A DNA stretch of 64,000 bases, taken from positions 48,235-112,234 of the forward strand of contig NZ_CALPDF010000011.1 in the NCBI RefSeq assembly GCF_943193175.1. The letters are read 5' to 3'. The position numbers and the translations under genes were made by a program. Below, piece by piece: positions 45,542-55,746 of this stretch. This DNA is from Neobacillus muris (GTDB lineage: Bacteria; Bacillota; Bacilli; Bacillales; Cytobacillaceae). Within the stretch, counting starts at the first letter, position 1, and every line of letters begins with the position of its first letter. A model generated the notes under the pieces. That model worked only from the letters and a program-made list of their open reading frames with translations. It ran no database searches and was not told where the DNA came from.

Positions 45542-46372
45542 CTATCGCAATTCTTCCATTTTGACATGGTCCATGTCATCATAAGTAATGTTTTCGCCGC
45601 ACATTCCCCAAATAAATGTATAGTTGCTTGTAGCAGTTCCAGTATGGATAGACCAGCTTGGAGAAATAACAGCCTGTTCATTTTTCATAATCAAATGTCT
45701 TGTTTCGTTTGGCTGGCCCATGAAGTGGAATACACGAGTATCTTCTTCCATATCAAAGTATAGGTATACTTCCATACGGCGTTCATGCGTATGACATGGC
45801 ATTGTGTTCCAAACACTGCCTGGCGAGAGCATCGTCAAGCCCATTTGCAGCTGGCAGCTCTCGCACACATTTGGATGAATGTACTGATGAATTTTTCTTT
45901 CATTTAATGTACCTGGTTCACCTGCTTCAAGCGGCTTAATTTTATTAATATCAATTTTCACCGTTGGATAAGTGTGATGAGCTGGTGTTGAATTGATATA
46001 GAATTTTGCTGGATTTGCCGCATCCTTGGAGCGGAACAAAACTTCCTTCGTGCCTCTTCCTACATAAAGACCATCATAGCGAACCATATCATATTCAACG
46101 CCATCAAGAAAAACAGAGCCTTCCCCGCCAATATTTATGATTCCTAATTCGCGGCGTTCAAGAAAATAAGAAACACCCAATTGTTTATCAAGAGTAATCG
46201 TTAATTCTTCCTCAGCAGGTGTTACGCCGCCAAAAATCATGCGGTCAACATGCGTATAAGTTAAGTGAACCTTTCCTAGCTCGAACAGTGTTTCTACTAG
46301 GAAGTGTTTCCGTAACTCCTCCGTTGTATAGCGTTTAATTTCCTCTGGATGATTCGCATAACGTGTTTCCAT
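45542..46372 (-). CDS. kduI: 4-deoxy-L-threo-5-hexosulose-uronate ketol-isomerase
   Basis: 276 residues from the second of two ATGs (AGGAGG nine bases upstream). Double-cupin KduI. Metal ligands are in WNTMPCHTHERRMEVY (two His and Glu) and, later, SWSIHTGTATSNYTFIWGM (His). Converts DKI to DKII, the second step after lyase and GH105. Cytoplasmic. Confidence 0.95.
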   Translation of the reverse strand: METRYANHPEEIKRYTTEELRKHFLVETLFELGKVHLTYTHVDRMIFGGVTPAEEELTITLDKQLGVSYFLERRELGIINIGGEGSVFLDGVEYDMVRYDGLYVGRGTKEVLFRSKDAANPAKFYINSTPAHHTYPTVKIDINKIKPLEAGEPGTLNERKIHQYIHPNVCESCQLQMGLTMLSPGSVWNTMPCHTHERRMEVYLYFDMEEDTRVFHFMGQPNETRHLIMKNEQAVISPSWSIHTGTATSNYTFIWGMCGENITYDDMDHVKMEELR

Positions 46373-46416
46373 TTTCATTTTCCTCCTAAAAATATGATTT
46401 TTGACTATAAAAATGG

Positions 46417-47430
46417 TTATCTAACAATTCTTCCAGGTGCACTATTGGCAAAAGCAAGAATTTCATCCTCCGTGAATACATTGCAGTCACCATGGACCGT
46501 ATGCTTTAACACGGATGCCGCTGTTGCAAAGGTGATCAGCTCTTCTGGAGCAAGCCCTTTCAAAATGCCATGGAGGATTCCTGCAGCAAAGGCATCGCCG
46601 CCGCCAACACGGTCGACAATATGATCAATTTGAAATGCCTTTGACTGGTACAGTACGCCATCCTTATAGAAATTCCCCTGAAGCGTATTGGTTGAAGCAG
46701 AGAGAACGCCTCGGAAAGTGGAGCTTACATAGCGGATATTTGGATACTGCTCTGTTAAGATTTGATAGTAGTAAGCTAACTTTTCTTCCGGTTTCAAAGA
46801 CTCGTCTGCTTTTTCCATTCCTAAAAGATAGATGGCATCTAATTCCCCGCATGAGCATATGTCCACATATGGCAAATAGGTTTTAATCGCTTCGGCCGCT
46901 TCCTGCTGACTCCAAAGCTTTGCCCGATAATTAAAATCGAAACTGGTCGCCACTCCATATTCCTTGGCTTTTTTCAAAGAATATAAGACTACTTCTCTCA
47001 TAGCTGGAGCCAATGCTGCGGTGATGCCGGTAACATGGAACAGCGAGGTATCCTTGAAAATTTCATCCCAATTCAATTCATCGGCCGCCAGCTGCGAAAC
47101 ACTGGAGTTTTTACGGTCATAGGTGACTTGAGCACTGCGCGGGCCCACACCTGATTCCACATAGTAGGTTCCCAGCCGCTCCCCGCCTTTTAACAAATAA
47201 TCCGTATGTACGCCATAGGATTTCAAATGATTCTCCACTGCTATTCCTAGGACATTATTAGGCACTTTGCTAACGTAATAAACATCATGGCCAAACAGCG
47301 CTAATGACACGCTGACATTTGCTTCAGCACCGCCATAATGCATATTGATTTGTCTAGCCTGTGAAAGCCGCTCTCCCACATCGGTCGATAATCTAAGTAA
47401 AATTTCTCCAAATGTAACGACTTTTTTCAT
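46417..47430 (-). CDS. kdgK: 2-dehydro-3-deoxygluconokinase
   Basis: 337 residues, PfkB/ribokinase family. N-terminal GEILLRLS, and catalytic GGGDAFAAGI with the Asp base near residue 280. Phosphorylates KDG to KDPG with ATP. Its stop lies 45 bases before kduI; its start is 4 bases after kdgA. Confidence 0.94.
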   Translation of the reverse strand: MKKVVTFGEILLRLSTDVGERLSQARQINMHYGGAEANVSVSLALFGHDVYYVSKVPNNVLGIAVENHLKSYGVHTDYLLKGGERLGTYYVESGVGPRSAQVTYDRKNSSVSQLAADELNWDEIFKDTSLFHVTGITAALAPAMREVVLYSLKKAKEYGVATSFDFNYRAKLWSQQEAAEAIKTYLPYVDICSCGELDAIYLLGMEKADESLKPEEKLAYYYQILTEQYPNIRYVSSTFRGVLSASTNTLQGNFYKDGVLYQSKAFQIDHIVDRVGGGDAFAAGILHGILKGLAPEELITFATAASVLKHTVHGDCNVFTEDEILAFANSAPGRIVR

Positions 47431-47434
47431 AGAT

Positions 47435-48082
47435 TTATGCCTCTCTTGCTGCTTGAACTTTTTCTACATAAAGCCGCGCCATTTCGGTCACCTTATCAAA
47501 ATCGCCCGTTTTTGCAGGGGCTACCAAGTTCCCGCCGACACCGACTGCCACACAGCCATTTTTAATCCATTGGTCTGCATTCTCTAAGCTTACACCGCCG
47601 GTTGGCATTATATTGACTTGTGGAAGAGGAGCCTTAACCGCTTTCACGAAGTCCGGACCGAAAGCACTTCCAGGGAACAATTTTACAATGTCTACACCTG
47701 CTTCTAAAGCATGCTTCATCTCCGTAATGGTCATGCAGCCTGGCATATATGGAATTTGATATAGGTTGCAAAGTTTGGCGGTTTCCGCATCAAAGCTTGG
47801 GCTGACAATATACTGGGCACCTGCCAGGATGGCAATTCTTGCAGTCTGAGCATCGAGAACGGTACCTGCGCCAATCACGACATCTTGATTTGTTTCATAG
47901 AAGGATGTTAATTCCTTAATGACCACATCAGCATCCTTGACAGTAAACGTAACTTCAATTCCGTAAATTCCGCCCTTTACGCATGCTTCTGAGATATTAA
48001 TCGCTTCTTCTTTGGAGTCTGCTCTAACGACGGCGACTACACCACAATCTACTAGTTTTGTGAGCGTTTTTAATTTTTTCAT
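47435..48082 (-). CDS. kdgA: 2-keto-3-deoxy-6-phosphogluconate aldolase
   Basis: 215 residues. Schiff-base Lys in VDIVKLFPGSAFG, proton-transfer Glu in GIEVTF, and the phosphate loop in MPTGGVSLEN. Splits KDPG into pyruvate and glyceraldehyde 3-phosphate, the exit of both pectin branches. First gene of the operon, 155 bases from the divergent IclR gene. Confidence 0.95.
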   Translation of the reverse strand: MKKLKTLTKLVDCGVVAVVRADSKEEAINISEACVKGGIYGIEVTFTVKDADVVIKELTSFYETNQDVVIGAGTVLDAQTARIAILAGAQYIVSPSFDAETAKLCNLYQIPYMPGCMTITEMKHALEAGVDIVKLFPGSAFGPDFVKAVKAPLPQVNIMPTGGVSLENADQWIKNGCVAVGVGGNLVAPAKTGDFDKVTEMARLYVEKVQAAREA

Positions 48083-48237
48083 TGAATCTCCCTGCCTGCC
48101 TTTAATTTCTTATTTGGAAATTTCATTTATTATATAGAAACTTACAACTCAATTATATATAATCATATTGGGGATTACAATGAATATCCGAAACTATGTA
48201 TCTAAAAAATTTATTATACGAAAAGACGGGTGGAACT

Positions 48238-49014
48238 ATGGCAGAAACAAAGCAGCTTTATGGCACCGTTCTGATTAAAGCAGACCAAATACTAACGTAC
48301 TTAACCGAAAAGGACACTCCACAAACATTAAATCAAATTGCCAAAGGGGCAGGGTTGACGAATCCAACCACCTTAAAGATTCTCGACACATTAACGGCAA
48401 TTGGTTATGTACGGAAAGATGAAGAAACGAAAAAATTCAAATTAGGCCCATCACTTATCCGCTATGCCAACAGGGCGATGGATCAATTTGACATTAAAGA
48501 CCTTGCCCAGCCATATTTAAAACAGCTGCAAGCCGAAACTGGAGAAACTGTCCACCTTGGAATCAAGAACGGCTCCCACATTGTCTATATCGATAAACTT
48601 GAGAGCAATAAGCCGATTTGTTTGTATTCTCAAATAGGAAAAAACCTGCCGCTATACTGTTCGGCCATGGGAAAGGCAATGTTGGCTGAGCAGATGGATT
48701 CAGAAATCGAAACTTATATCAGTGAAACAGAGCTTACTCGGTTCACCCAGTATACGATTACAGAAAAGCAGCCATTTATGGAGGAAATCAACCGGATCCG
48801 CAAACTGGGGTATGCCTTTGATAACCGAGAGCATGAGGAAGAAGTATTTTGCATTGGCATGAGTCTTAGCTTAAACGGAAAAAACTTCGGTGCCTTTAGT
48901 GTCAGCATTCCTTATTATCGGGTTAATGAACCTGTTCTGCAGAACGCTCTCTCGTCTATGAACAAATGCAGGCAAAACCTGTTAGCGGACCTAGATGCGG
49001 CTTTTCCTTTTTAA
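48238..49014 (+). CDS. kdgR: IclR family regulator, probable KdgR
   Basis: 258 residues from ATG 48238 (GGGTGGA upstream); 14 in-frame codons precede without a site. Winged helix (LNQIAKGAGLTNPTTLKILDTL, ~25-55) and IclR effector domain (~80-250; ETVHLGIKNGSHIVYIDKLESNK, LPLYCSAMGKAMLA). Divergent from kdgA. Proteobacterial KdgR is also IclR-type, whereas Bacillus subtilis KdgR is LacI-type. It should sense KDG or a neighbour metabolite. Confidence 0.85.
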   Translation: MAETKQLYGTVLIKADQILTYLTEKDTPQTLNQIAKGAGLTNPTTLKILDTLTAIGYVRKDEETKKFKLGPSLIRYANRAMDQFDIKDLAQPYLKQLQAETGETVHLGIKNGSHIVYIDKLESNKPICLYSQIGKNLPLYCSAMGKAMLAEQMDSEIETYISETELTRFTQYTITEKQPFMEEINRIRKLGYAFDNREHEEEVFCIGMSLSLNGKNFGAFSVSIPYYRVNEPVLQNALSSMNKCRQNLLADLDAAFPF

Positions 49015-49037
49015 AGCACCCATTAAACATGGCAAAA

Positions 49038-49077
49038 ACTCCATCAGCAGAAATGAACGTTTCCCTGCTGATGGAGT
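49038..49077. terminator. Bidirectional terminator between kdgR and yesN
   Basis: ACTCCATCAGCAG / CTGCTGATGGAGT, a perfect 13-bp stem, loop of 14 bases, with T-rich sequence on either side. Convergent genes. Confidence 0.92.
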
Positions 49078-49082
49078 CTATT

Positions 49083-50636
49083 TTAAAAATTTTTCCGATA
49101 CTCAGCAGGAGTATAACCTGTATATTTCTTAAAACAAATACTAAAATACTGCGGGTTACTATAGCCTACCCGATCACTGACCTCACTCGTTTTAACCTTT
49201 CCCTCCTGAAGCAGTTCCATCGCCTTTTTCATCCGCAATTCCAGCAAGTAATCGCCAAAATTAAACCCTTTCTCTACTTTAAATAAGTTGCTCAAATAAG
49301 GGGTACTGACATGAATGACATCAGCCAATTTTTGCAAGGTCAAACCTCGGTCCTGATAATTTTCTTTCATGTATTCGATCGCTTGGTCAACATGGCTGAA
49401 TTGATTTTTCCCCTTCCGTTTGGACATGGCCTCAGACCATCGCTGAATGAGTTCATTGAGTATCTCGATCACCTCAGGAAGCGTTTGCACTCCTACTATA
49501 TCTTGATACATTTCCGAAGAATTAAAGCTTCCGGTTTGTTCCTCATTCCATTTTTCTATTTCAAAAAACAGCATGGTGCTGAATTTCAAGGCAAGAACCC
49601 TTACGTCAGCCAATCCCATCGCTTTTGTTTCGAGGATTGCCTGATGTAAGTTCTCGAGGGTTTGTTTCGCCTTATCTGGCAGCCCCAGCTTAATTTGGTT
49701 TTCCATTTTGACTTGCAATTCCACAATTTCATTTTCCTGCTGTTCCACCTTTGAAACTGTATCCTCAAAGGATATCACTCTGCCAGTTCCCATGATATGC
49801 CGCAAATCCATGGCGAGACAGGCTTCCAGAAAAGCCTTGCGGATTTCAAATAGATTGGCATAGGTTCTGCCATAGCAAATGGTGACTGGCTGCTTGGCTT
49901 TTTGTTTAACAAAATCAAATAACTCTTGAGCAAGCATGGCCTTGGTGCCATCGAAATCATTTTCCAAGGATACTAGGATGGCCAGTTGATTCATGCTCAC
50001 TTCCATCACGATAGAATCTAAGCTGGCAAACAAAGCTTCAGCCAGCTGCATCATCTGATCTTTAAAATCCTGTACTTCTCCCTCGCTGTTGTACTGCATA
50101 AGAATGACTGAAAAGTATGGCCCCGCCATTTGGATGCCCAAATTAGCCAATTCCTGTTCAATATCCATTTGCTGGCTGCTTCCTTCCTCGGCCAGCCTTT
50201 GGAAAAAATGTTGTTGAAGCAGCGGCAGTGATTCATGGAAGCGTTTGTCCTTTAACACTTTCTCTTCCCATTCCGCTGCAGCCTCCTTTGCCTTCTGAAG
50301 CAGCAGTTCACCCGTAACGGGTTTTAACAAATAATCAAACGCTCTCAATTTAATGGCTTCCTGGGCATATTTAAACTCCTCGTAACCGGTCAGAAAGATA
50401 ATTTTCGTGTCCGGGCTGACTTCCTTAACCTGCTTGGCCATTTCCAGCCCGTTCATAAACGGCATATTAATATCAGAAACCACCACTTGCGGCTGCTCTT
50501 TTTTGATTAAATCAAGGGCTACGGCACCATCAGCCGCCTCCCCTGCCAAGATAAATCCATTTTCCTCCCAAGGGATGGCCTTGCATAGCCCGCGGCGAAT
50601 AATTCGATCATCCTCTACAACGATTACTTTATGCAT
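49083..50636 (-). CDS. yesN: Response regulator with AraC output domain (YesN type)
   Basis: 517 residues. Receiver domain 1-120 with phospho-acceptor Asp55 (VVVSDINMP) and Lys in LLKPVTG. A central GGDEF-like / linker region follows, then an AraC domain at ~412-515 (LTLQKLADVIHVSTPYLSNLF and VKTSEVSDRVGYSNPQYFSICF). Overlaps the kinase gene by eight bases, so they are coupled. Likely switches on the adjacent exo-PG / ABC genes. Confidence 0.93.
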   Translation of the reverse strand: MHKVIVVEDDRIIRRGLCKAIPWEENGFILAGEAADGAVALDLIKKEQPQVVVSDINMPFMNGLEMAKQVKEVSPDTKIIFLTGYEEFKYAQEAIKLRAFDYLLKPVTGELLLQKAKEAAAEWEEKVLKDKRFHESLPLLQQHFFQRLAEEGSSQQMDIEQELANLGIQMAGPYFSVILMQYNSEGEVQDFKDQMMQLAEALFASLDSIVMEVSMNQLAILVSLENDFDGTKAMLAQELFDFVKQKAKQPVTICYGRTYANLFEIRKAFLEACLAMDLRHIMGTGRVISFEDTVSKVEQQENEIVELQVKMENQIKLGLPDKAKQTLENLHQAILETKAMGLADVRVLALKFSTMLFFEIEKWNEEQTGSFNSSEMYQDIVGVQTLPEVIEILNELIQRWSEAMSKRKGKNQFSHVDQAIEYMKENYQDRGLTLQKLADVIHVSTPYLSNLFKVEKGFNFGDYLLELRMKKAMELLQEGKVKTSEVSDRVGYSNPQYFSICFKKYTGYTPAEYRKNF

Positions 50637-52428
50637 GTTTCACACTCTCCCCTTTTGTTTTGGGAATTCGCATCCTCACAGTTGTCCCATGACCAGGTTC
50701 ACTCAAAATCGTCAGACCATACTCTTTACCAAAATGAATCTTAATTCGTTCATTGACACTTTTCAGGCCAATCCCGATAAATGCCTTTTTATCTTGGTAG
50801 GAAGACTCCATTTCCCTCCTTATCTCATCTAATTTACCTTTTTCAATCCCTTGACCATCATCCGTTACTTCTAATAGAATGTCAGTTCCCGATTGGCTCC
50901 CTTTGATGGTGATCTTCCCTTTGCCCCGCTTTTGCTTGACACCATGGTAAATAGCGTTTTCAATCAGGGGCTGTAATGAGAGTTTAATAATATTATAGGG
51001 TAAAATTCCCTCATCTACATCTATTTGGTAAGTGAAATCATCGCCGTAGCGCATCTCTTGGATATACAAGTAATGCTGAATATGTTCTATTTCTTCTTGA
51101 ATGCTGATGATTTCCCGTCCTTTGCTGATGCCGATCCGAAAGAAACTGGAAAGCGCGCTGATCATTTGGCTGGCATCCTGATTAAGGCCCATATCACACA
51201 GGCCCTTAATAGAGTAAAGTGTATTGTATAAAAAATGCGGGTTGATTTGGGCATGCATAATGGCAAATTCCAATTGGCGCTTCTCCTCTTGCTCCAATTG
51301 AATTTGCTCCATTAATGTATGGATGCGCACGATTAATTCCTTAAAGCCATTATGGAGAATTTTCATTTCTTCCGGGCCTGTCACATCATAGTCAAGGTCC
51401 AGGTTCTTTTGATTAAATCCCGCCATTTGATTGGCCATTTTTTGGATTGGCTTTGAAATAAATCTACCAATAAAGTTAGCTAGAAAAATGGCAAAAAAGG
51501 CCAGAATGACAATTAACAAAATGGTAAAATGCTTGATATAATTGACCTTGTTTAAAATTTCACTTTCAGGCACAACGGCGGCCAATTTCCAATTATTCGA
51601 ATCAAGGGTATCGTAAATGACAATCATATTTTCGCCGACACTGCTCTTATAGGTAAACTGACCGTTTTCTTTGTCCTCCATTTGCAAGGAATGCAGCGTC
51701 TCTTTGTCGAGCTTATACTCCTCTTTCACAGTCTTTGATTCAAAATTTCCATCTGCGCTAATTAACGTCAAGTAACCATTTTTACCGATCAATGATTTGT
51801 TCAATACCTGTTCAAAGAAATCAGTCCTTAAATTAAATAGCACCATTCCTCTTGTTTTTTCACTTTCCATCAATCTCAATACGGAGATAACTTTATAGTT
51901 TTTATTAAAATTGACATCCGGGTGAAGATTTTCCCAGTAGTAGCCCTCCCGATTCCCCTTATATTTTGAAAAATAAGCGTCATAATTGACAGACGGATAT
52001 GAATTATATGGAGTACGGTAAAACGGGTGCTGTCCCCGCTCGTAATCAATCAGTACAGACTCCAGAATCACGCTATAGCGCGAATAGATCATCTGTAAAT
52101 TTCGATCGATCTCTACCCTTGTTTCAGGTGAAATTTCTGATTCCTCCGCATTCAAGAGCGACTGAACCTTTGGGTCACTTGACAGCGACACCAGCTGCAA
52201 GAAGACATCTGATAGCATGTAATCTAAATAACTCTTTGTCTGAAAGATAGTATCATTGACATTTTTATAGGCATTTTCTTCAATTTGTGAGGTAGCCAGC
52301 ATGGATGAAACCCAGCCTGAAATGAATATAAAAATAATAATGATAGGGAGGTAAAGGGTATTAATTGTGGATTTAAAGGAATTGAAAAAATAATGTTGGA
52401 AAAAGTTTTTTATCTTTGCAGCCATCAT
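50629..52428 (-). CDS. yesM: Sensor histidine kinase (YesM type)
   Basis: 599 residues. Helices at ~23-45 and ~300-320 bracket a large extracytoplasmic dCache-like domain. HAMP follows, then the HisKA-4TM/His_kinase domain with His398 in NPHFLYN, and the ATPase domain (DDGQGIEKG, GIGLKSVNERI). It should phosphorylate the coupled YesN. Ligand presumed a pectin oligomer or a binding protein. Confidence 0.93.
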   Translation of the reverse strand: MMAAKIKNFFQHYFFNSFKSTINTLYLPIIIIFIFISGWVSSMLATSQIEENAYKNVNDTIFQTKSYLDYMLSDVFLQLVSLSSDPKVQSLLNAEESEISPETRVEIDRNLQMIYSRYSVILESVLIDYERGQHPFYRTPYNSYPSVNYDAYFSKYKGNREGYYWENLHPDVNFNKNYKVISVLRLMESEKTRGMVLFNLRTDFFEQVLNKSLIGKNGYLTLISADGNFESKTVKEEYKLDKETLHSLQMEDKENGQFTYKSSVGENMIVIYDTLDSNNWKLAAVVPESEILNKVNYIKHFTILLIVILAFFAIFLANFIGRFISKPIQKMANQMAGFNQKNLDLDYDVTGPEEMKILHNGFKELIVRIHTLMEQIQLEQEEKRQLEFAIMHAQINPHFLYNTLYSIKGLCDMGLNQDASQMISALSSFFRIGISKGREIISIQEEIEHIQHYLYIQEMRYGDDFTYQIDVDEGILPYNIIKLSLQPLIENAIYHGVKQKRGKGKITIKGSQSGTDILLEVTDDGQGIEKGKLDEIRREMESSYQDKKAFIGIGLKSVNERIKIHFGKEYGLTILSEPGHGTTVRMRIPKTKGESVKHA

Positions 52429-52632
52429 TATCAGACTCCCTGTTAGCTGATCATGGAAGCGTTTGCCTCCCTTTTAACAATAATCTATATTTACCGCTTG
52501 GTAAACAGGTTTATTTTTATCTGAAACTACTAAATGATGAAGTGATTTTTCTCTCTTCATAAGTGAATAGAAAGCTCCCCCTCTAATCGAGAAGCCCTCT
52601 ATTCAGAAAAAACTTTTTATACCTTGCTGTTT

Positions 52633-55575
52633 CTATTTTATCTGGCCATTGCCTGCCCCGTTGCTTGAGTTAAAATCCTTATTGAGAGTAAGGGTTTTAC
52701 TAGGTCCAAACCCGCTCCATCTATACCCTTCCACTGCCACAAGCCCTTCTGGAAAATCCACACTGCCGGCCAATCTTTCTCGTTTGGAATATTTGATGCC
52801 TTTTCCGACTGCTTCCACTTTAAAGGTATATTCCTTTCCTCGTTTAAGGCCTGTTATCGTATAAGTGGTTTCAATCGTGGTTACTTCATTATTAATAGGT
52901 GTAAATACTGCTCCCTCTGGCTTAATAGGCTGACCGTTGACATAAACACGATAGCCGAGGACTTCTTGGTTTTCCGCTGTTGCCCTGTTCCAAGAAAGAG
53001 TGACACTTTTTTTATCGGCTCCCATTTGAGCTTGAAGTCCGCCCTTAAAGGACGGTGCCCCAATTGCATACGGGACGGCAGTTTCCAGTTCATACGTGGA
53101 TCCATATGGTGTTTTATTTCCAGCCAAGTCGACTGCCTCTACTTCAATCCGATATTTTGTACCAGGCTGAAGCTCAGTTAGGGTATAGTTATTGGAATCA
53201 GCAAACCCATGAAATTCTCCGTTAGCATATACATTATAACCGGCAATTCCAGTGTCATCACTTGCCGGCTGCCAGGTAACGGATGCCCAGGTAAATCCAG
53301 GGTAAATCACTTCTACTTTTTGTCCGTTAAAAGTATCACTAGCAGGAATCATTGTAGTTGGTTCTTTCATTTGAGTGCTGGCAGGGAGAACTGGTTTAGT
53401 TACATCAGCTGTTCCACTCGTTGTCACTTTAGTTTGTGGACCGTCTGAAGTTCGATTGCCCGTTGCGTCGGCTGCTTCTACCTTGAATGTATACTCTTTA
53501 GCTGGGGTTAGTCCCGTTACCGTATAGCTAGTACCTGACGTTGTGGTATACGCGGTCCCGATTTTCTGTCCATCTTTAAAGACGGTATATCCAGAGACAC
53601 CTGTATTGTCTGAGGCACCATTCCAAGTTAATGTGACGCTCTTTCCATCATCCGACGACACAGCTTGTACCGTTGCTTCATCTGACCATTGCGGTTTTTG
53701 AGCCGCATTTTGTGGAGCTGCTGTTGTATTTTCAAAAACCAGCCCTGTCGAGTTTTGGATCCTCCACGGATTTCCGCCATTATCAAGGACATTTGTAAAG
53801 GAAACATTGATAAATTTTAAATCCTTTGCATAATTTAAGTTGGCAGAGAAAACTTTATCGAACTTAACATTTTTGAAAATAATATTTTCGTGATAAACCT
53901 CACCCACATCACTATTGCCTGTTACCAAGATGGATTGTTTCTTGCTTCCCCCTTGATTACGGACCGTTGTATTCTCTACGCGAATATCCTTAAATTGAGA
54001 AATTTTCTGTGCCGGCTCATAGAGGATCGCCGCATTTGCGTCTTCATAAGAGGATGTAAACACGAATGGGCCATCACCATCTATACCCTCCAAAGCATTA
54101 TCTCGGAATAGGATATCTCTTGCTCCGCCTCCCATTGGCGTGTTAGTTTTGGCACGCAGACCGACATCTGTTTTATACATAATATTATCTTCTACTAAAA
54201 AGTCCTGTATCCAGCCGCCTGTATGGCTGCCAGTCACCACTCCGCCATGGCCTTCGCGGATATAGTTGTTGAAGATCCATGCCTCGCCAGTAGGTTCTTC
54301 ATCGGCTGCTGCCTGTCCCATGCCTGCTGCAAAGTTGATGGCATCATCTCCGGTATCTACAAAATTATTGAACACCATAATGTTTTGTGAATCTCCAAAC
54401 TCAAAGCCGTCGGCATTATTAGCATCATATGTTTTGGCCGTTGTACCGTTGACTACAATATTTTTACTGTGAAGATTGACAATCCCATGGAAAGAGGGGT
54501 TAAGCTGGGTAATTCCTTCATAATACATACCATCAACACCACGTACCGTAATCAGATTGGAACGGGTAGAGTAGGCAGACTTGGCATTCATGCCATCCAC
54601 CTGAGCTGCATAGGTTTGAGCTGCCGCCAAAATCCCATATGTATTAGGGGAAGCAAGTTCGAGCGGACTCATTTTCCCATTTTCAACTTTTACATCACCG
54701 GTTACTTTTGAATTGCTGCCAGCCATTAACCGAGGGAGTTCATTCCCTGCTTCATCAATGGCAGGGGAACTCGGATCCTGTTTCCACCCATTTCCATCTA
54801 TTGTTCCTTTACCGACGATCCGAATATTCTTAAGGCTCCCATAATCATAGGTGTGAGCATTAATGAGGGCGTAGGAGCGCTCATCCGTTGAATAATCATA
54901 AACCCAGAAATTTCGGCTGTAATCTTCAGGATCTGGAGAGCCAAGCAGGTAGCCGTCGATTTGTAACGTCATGTCCGATTTCAGCCAGATCTCCCCTGAG
55001 ATAAATTGACCCTTTGGAATCAATACCTTTGCTCCCGGGGTTGCTGCATCTATGGCTGCCTGAATAGCCTTCGTATCCTTTTTGTCATCATTTGGTACAG
55101 CACCATAATCAACAATATTAAAAACATCAGGAACAGCCGTTGTCTGGCCAACAATTTTGTTGGATGGCGCCGACTCCACACCAGCCGCATTGATTGAAGT
55201 TACATAAAATTCATAAGATCTGTTTGGTTTAAGATTTTCAACTGTGAAATTATGAATTAAAATATCCACGTGAAAATCGTCTTGATCAATATTTTTATAG
55301 AAATTATCGATATAGGCCTTTGCCGGGCCGCTGTTATCCTTTAAAGCGCTTCCGATTTTCTTGCCATTCATATAAACATTAAAATCAACAATATCACTGT
55401 AATTCTCTGGCTTATCCCACACAAGAGTAATGCTGTCTTCATCAAAAGCAAGGTTCGGTATCTGCAGGTTTACAGGTGATGCTGGTGCGGACGTTTGCGT
55501 TTCTGCATGTATTTTTGCACCGAAATTACTGAAAAACAGTAATAATACTAACATCATTGAAAGACACACTTTCAA
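52633..55575 (-). CDS. Secreted GH28 exo-polygalacturonosidase with four fibronectin-III-like domains
   Basis: 980 residues from TTG 55575 (GGAG nine bases upstream, giving a clean signal peptide MKVCLSMMLVLLLFF). A GTG seven codons earlier is the alternative. Signal peptide to about residue 24, then FN3 (~33-146), GH28 (~150-630; NADG 387, DTGDD 407-411, EGHGG with His443, RAK 474-476), and three further FN3-like repeats (~640-955), ending without sorting signal. It resembles PehX (exo-poly-alpha-galacturonosidase), which releases digalacturonate. The only evidently exported depolymerase of the locus; the FN3 repeats are likely spacers. Confidence 0.88.
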   Translation of the reverse strand: MKVCLSMMLVLLLFFSNFGAKIHAETQTSAPASPVNLQIPNLAFDEDSITLVWDKPENYSDIVDFNVYMNGKKIGSALKDNSGPAKAYIDNFYKNIDQDDFHVDILIHNFTVENLKPNRSYEFYVTSINAAGVESAPSNKIVGQTTAVPDVFNIVDYGAVPNDDKKDTKAIQAAIDAATPGAKVLIPKGQFISGEIWLKSDMTLQIDGYLLGSPDPEDYSRNFWVYDYSTDERSYALINAHTYDYGSLKNIRIVGKGTIDGNGWKQDPSSPAIDEAGNELPRLMAGSNSKVTGDVKVENGKMSPLELASPNTYGILAAAQTYAAQVDGMNAKSAYSTRSNLITVRGVDGMYYEGITQLNPSFHGIVNLHSKNIVVNGTTAKTYDANNADGFEFGDSQNIMVFNNFVDTGDDAINFAAGMGQAAADEEPTGEAWIFNNYIREGHGGVVTGSHTGGWIQDFLVEDNIMYKTDVGLRAKTNTPMGGGARDILFRDNALEGIDGDGPFVFTSSYEDANAAILYEPAQKISQFKDIRVENTTVRNQGGSKKQSILVTGNSDVGEVYHENIIFKNVKFDKVFSANLNYAKDLKFINVSFTNVLDNGGNPWRIQNSTGLVFENTTAAPQNAAQKPQWSDEATVQAVSSDDGKSVTLTWNGASDNTGVSGYTVFKDGQKIGTAYTTTSGTSYTVTGLTPAKEYTFKVEAADATGNRTSDGPQTKVTTSGTADVTKPVLPASTQMKEPTTMIPASDTFNGQKVEVIYPGFTWASVTWQPASDDTGIAGYNVYANGEFHGFADSNNYTLTELQPGTKYRIEVEAVDLAGNKTPYGSTYELETAVPYAIGAPSFKGGLQAQMGADKKSVTLSWNRATAENQEVLGYRVYVNGQPIKPEGAVFTPINNEVTTIETTYTITGLKRGKEYTFKVEAVGKGIKYSKRERLAGSVDFPEGLVAVEGYRWSGFGPSKTLTLNKDFNSSNGAGNGQIK

Positions 55576-55659
55576 TCTCTTCAACTCCTTTTCCACCTTT
55601 CACATGTCTTTTGTAAAACAGTCTAGTACAATAGTCCCCCTTCCCCTAAAAATGTATAG

Positions 55660-55701
55660 AAACCTTTTCCCTGCCTAAAAAACCGGCATTAGAAAAGGTT
55701 T
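55660..55701 (-). terminator. Hairpin after the GH105 gene
   Basis: AAACCTTTTC / GAAAAGGTTT stem of 10 bp between GH105 and the exo-PG gene; it may attenuate or end transcription from upstream. Confidence 0.6.
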
Positions 55702-55746
55702 ATACCTTTGATGATATGTTGAATATGCAGAGGCCAAAAATCAAAA

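Noticed and set aside
48083..48237. KdgR operator between kdgA and kdgR
   Set aside because: Only weak dyads (such as GAAATTTC) were seen, and no motif shared with the other kdu or GH105 upstream regions, so no site is called.
52560..52605. GAATAGA / TCTATTC stem after the exo-PG gene
   Set aside because: Could be a terminator but the stem is short, the loop long and the T tail missing, so not listed as a feature.
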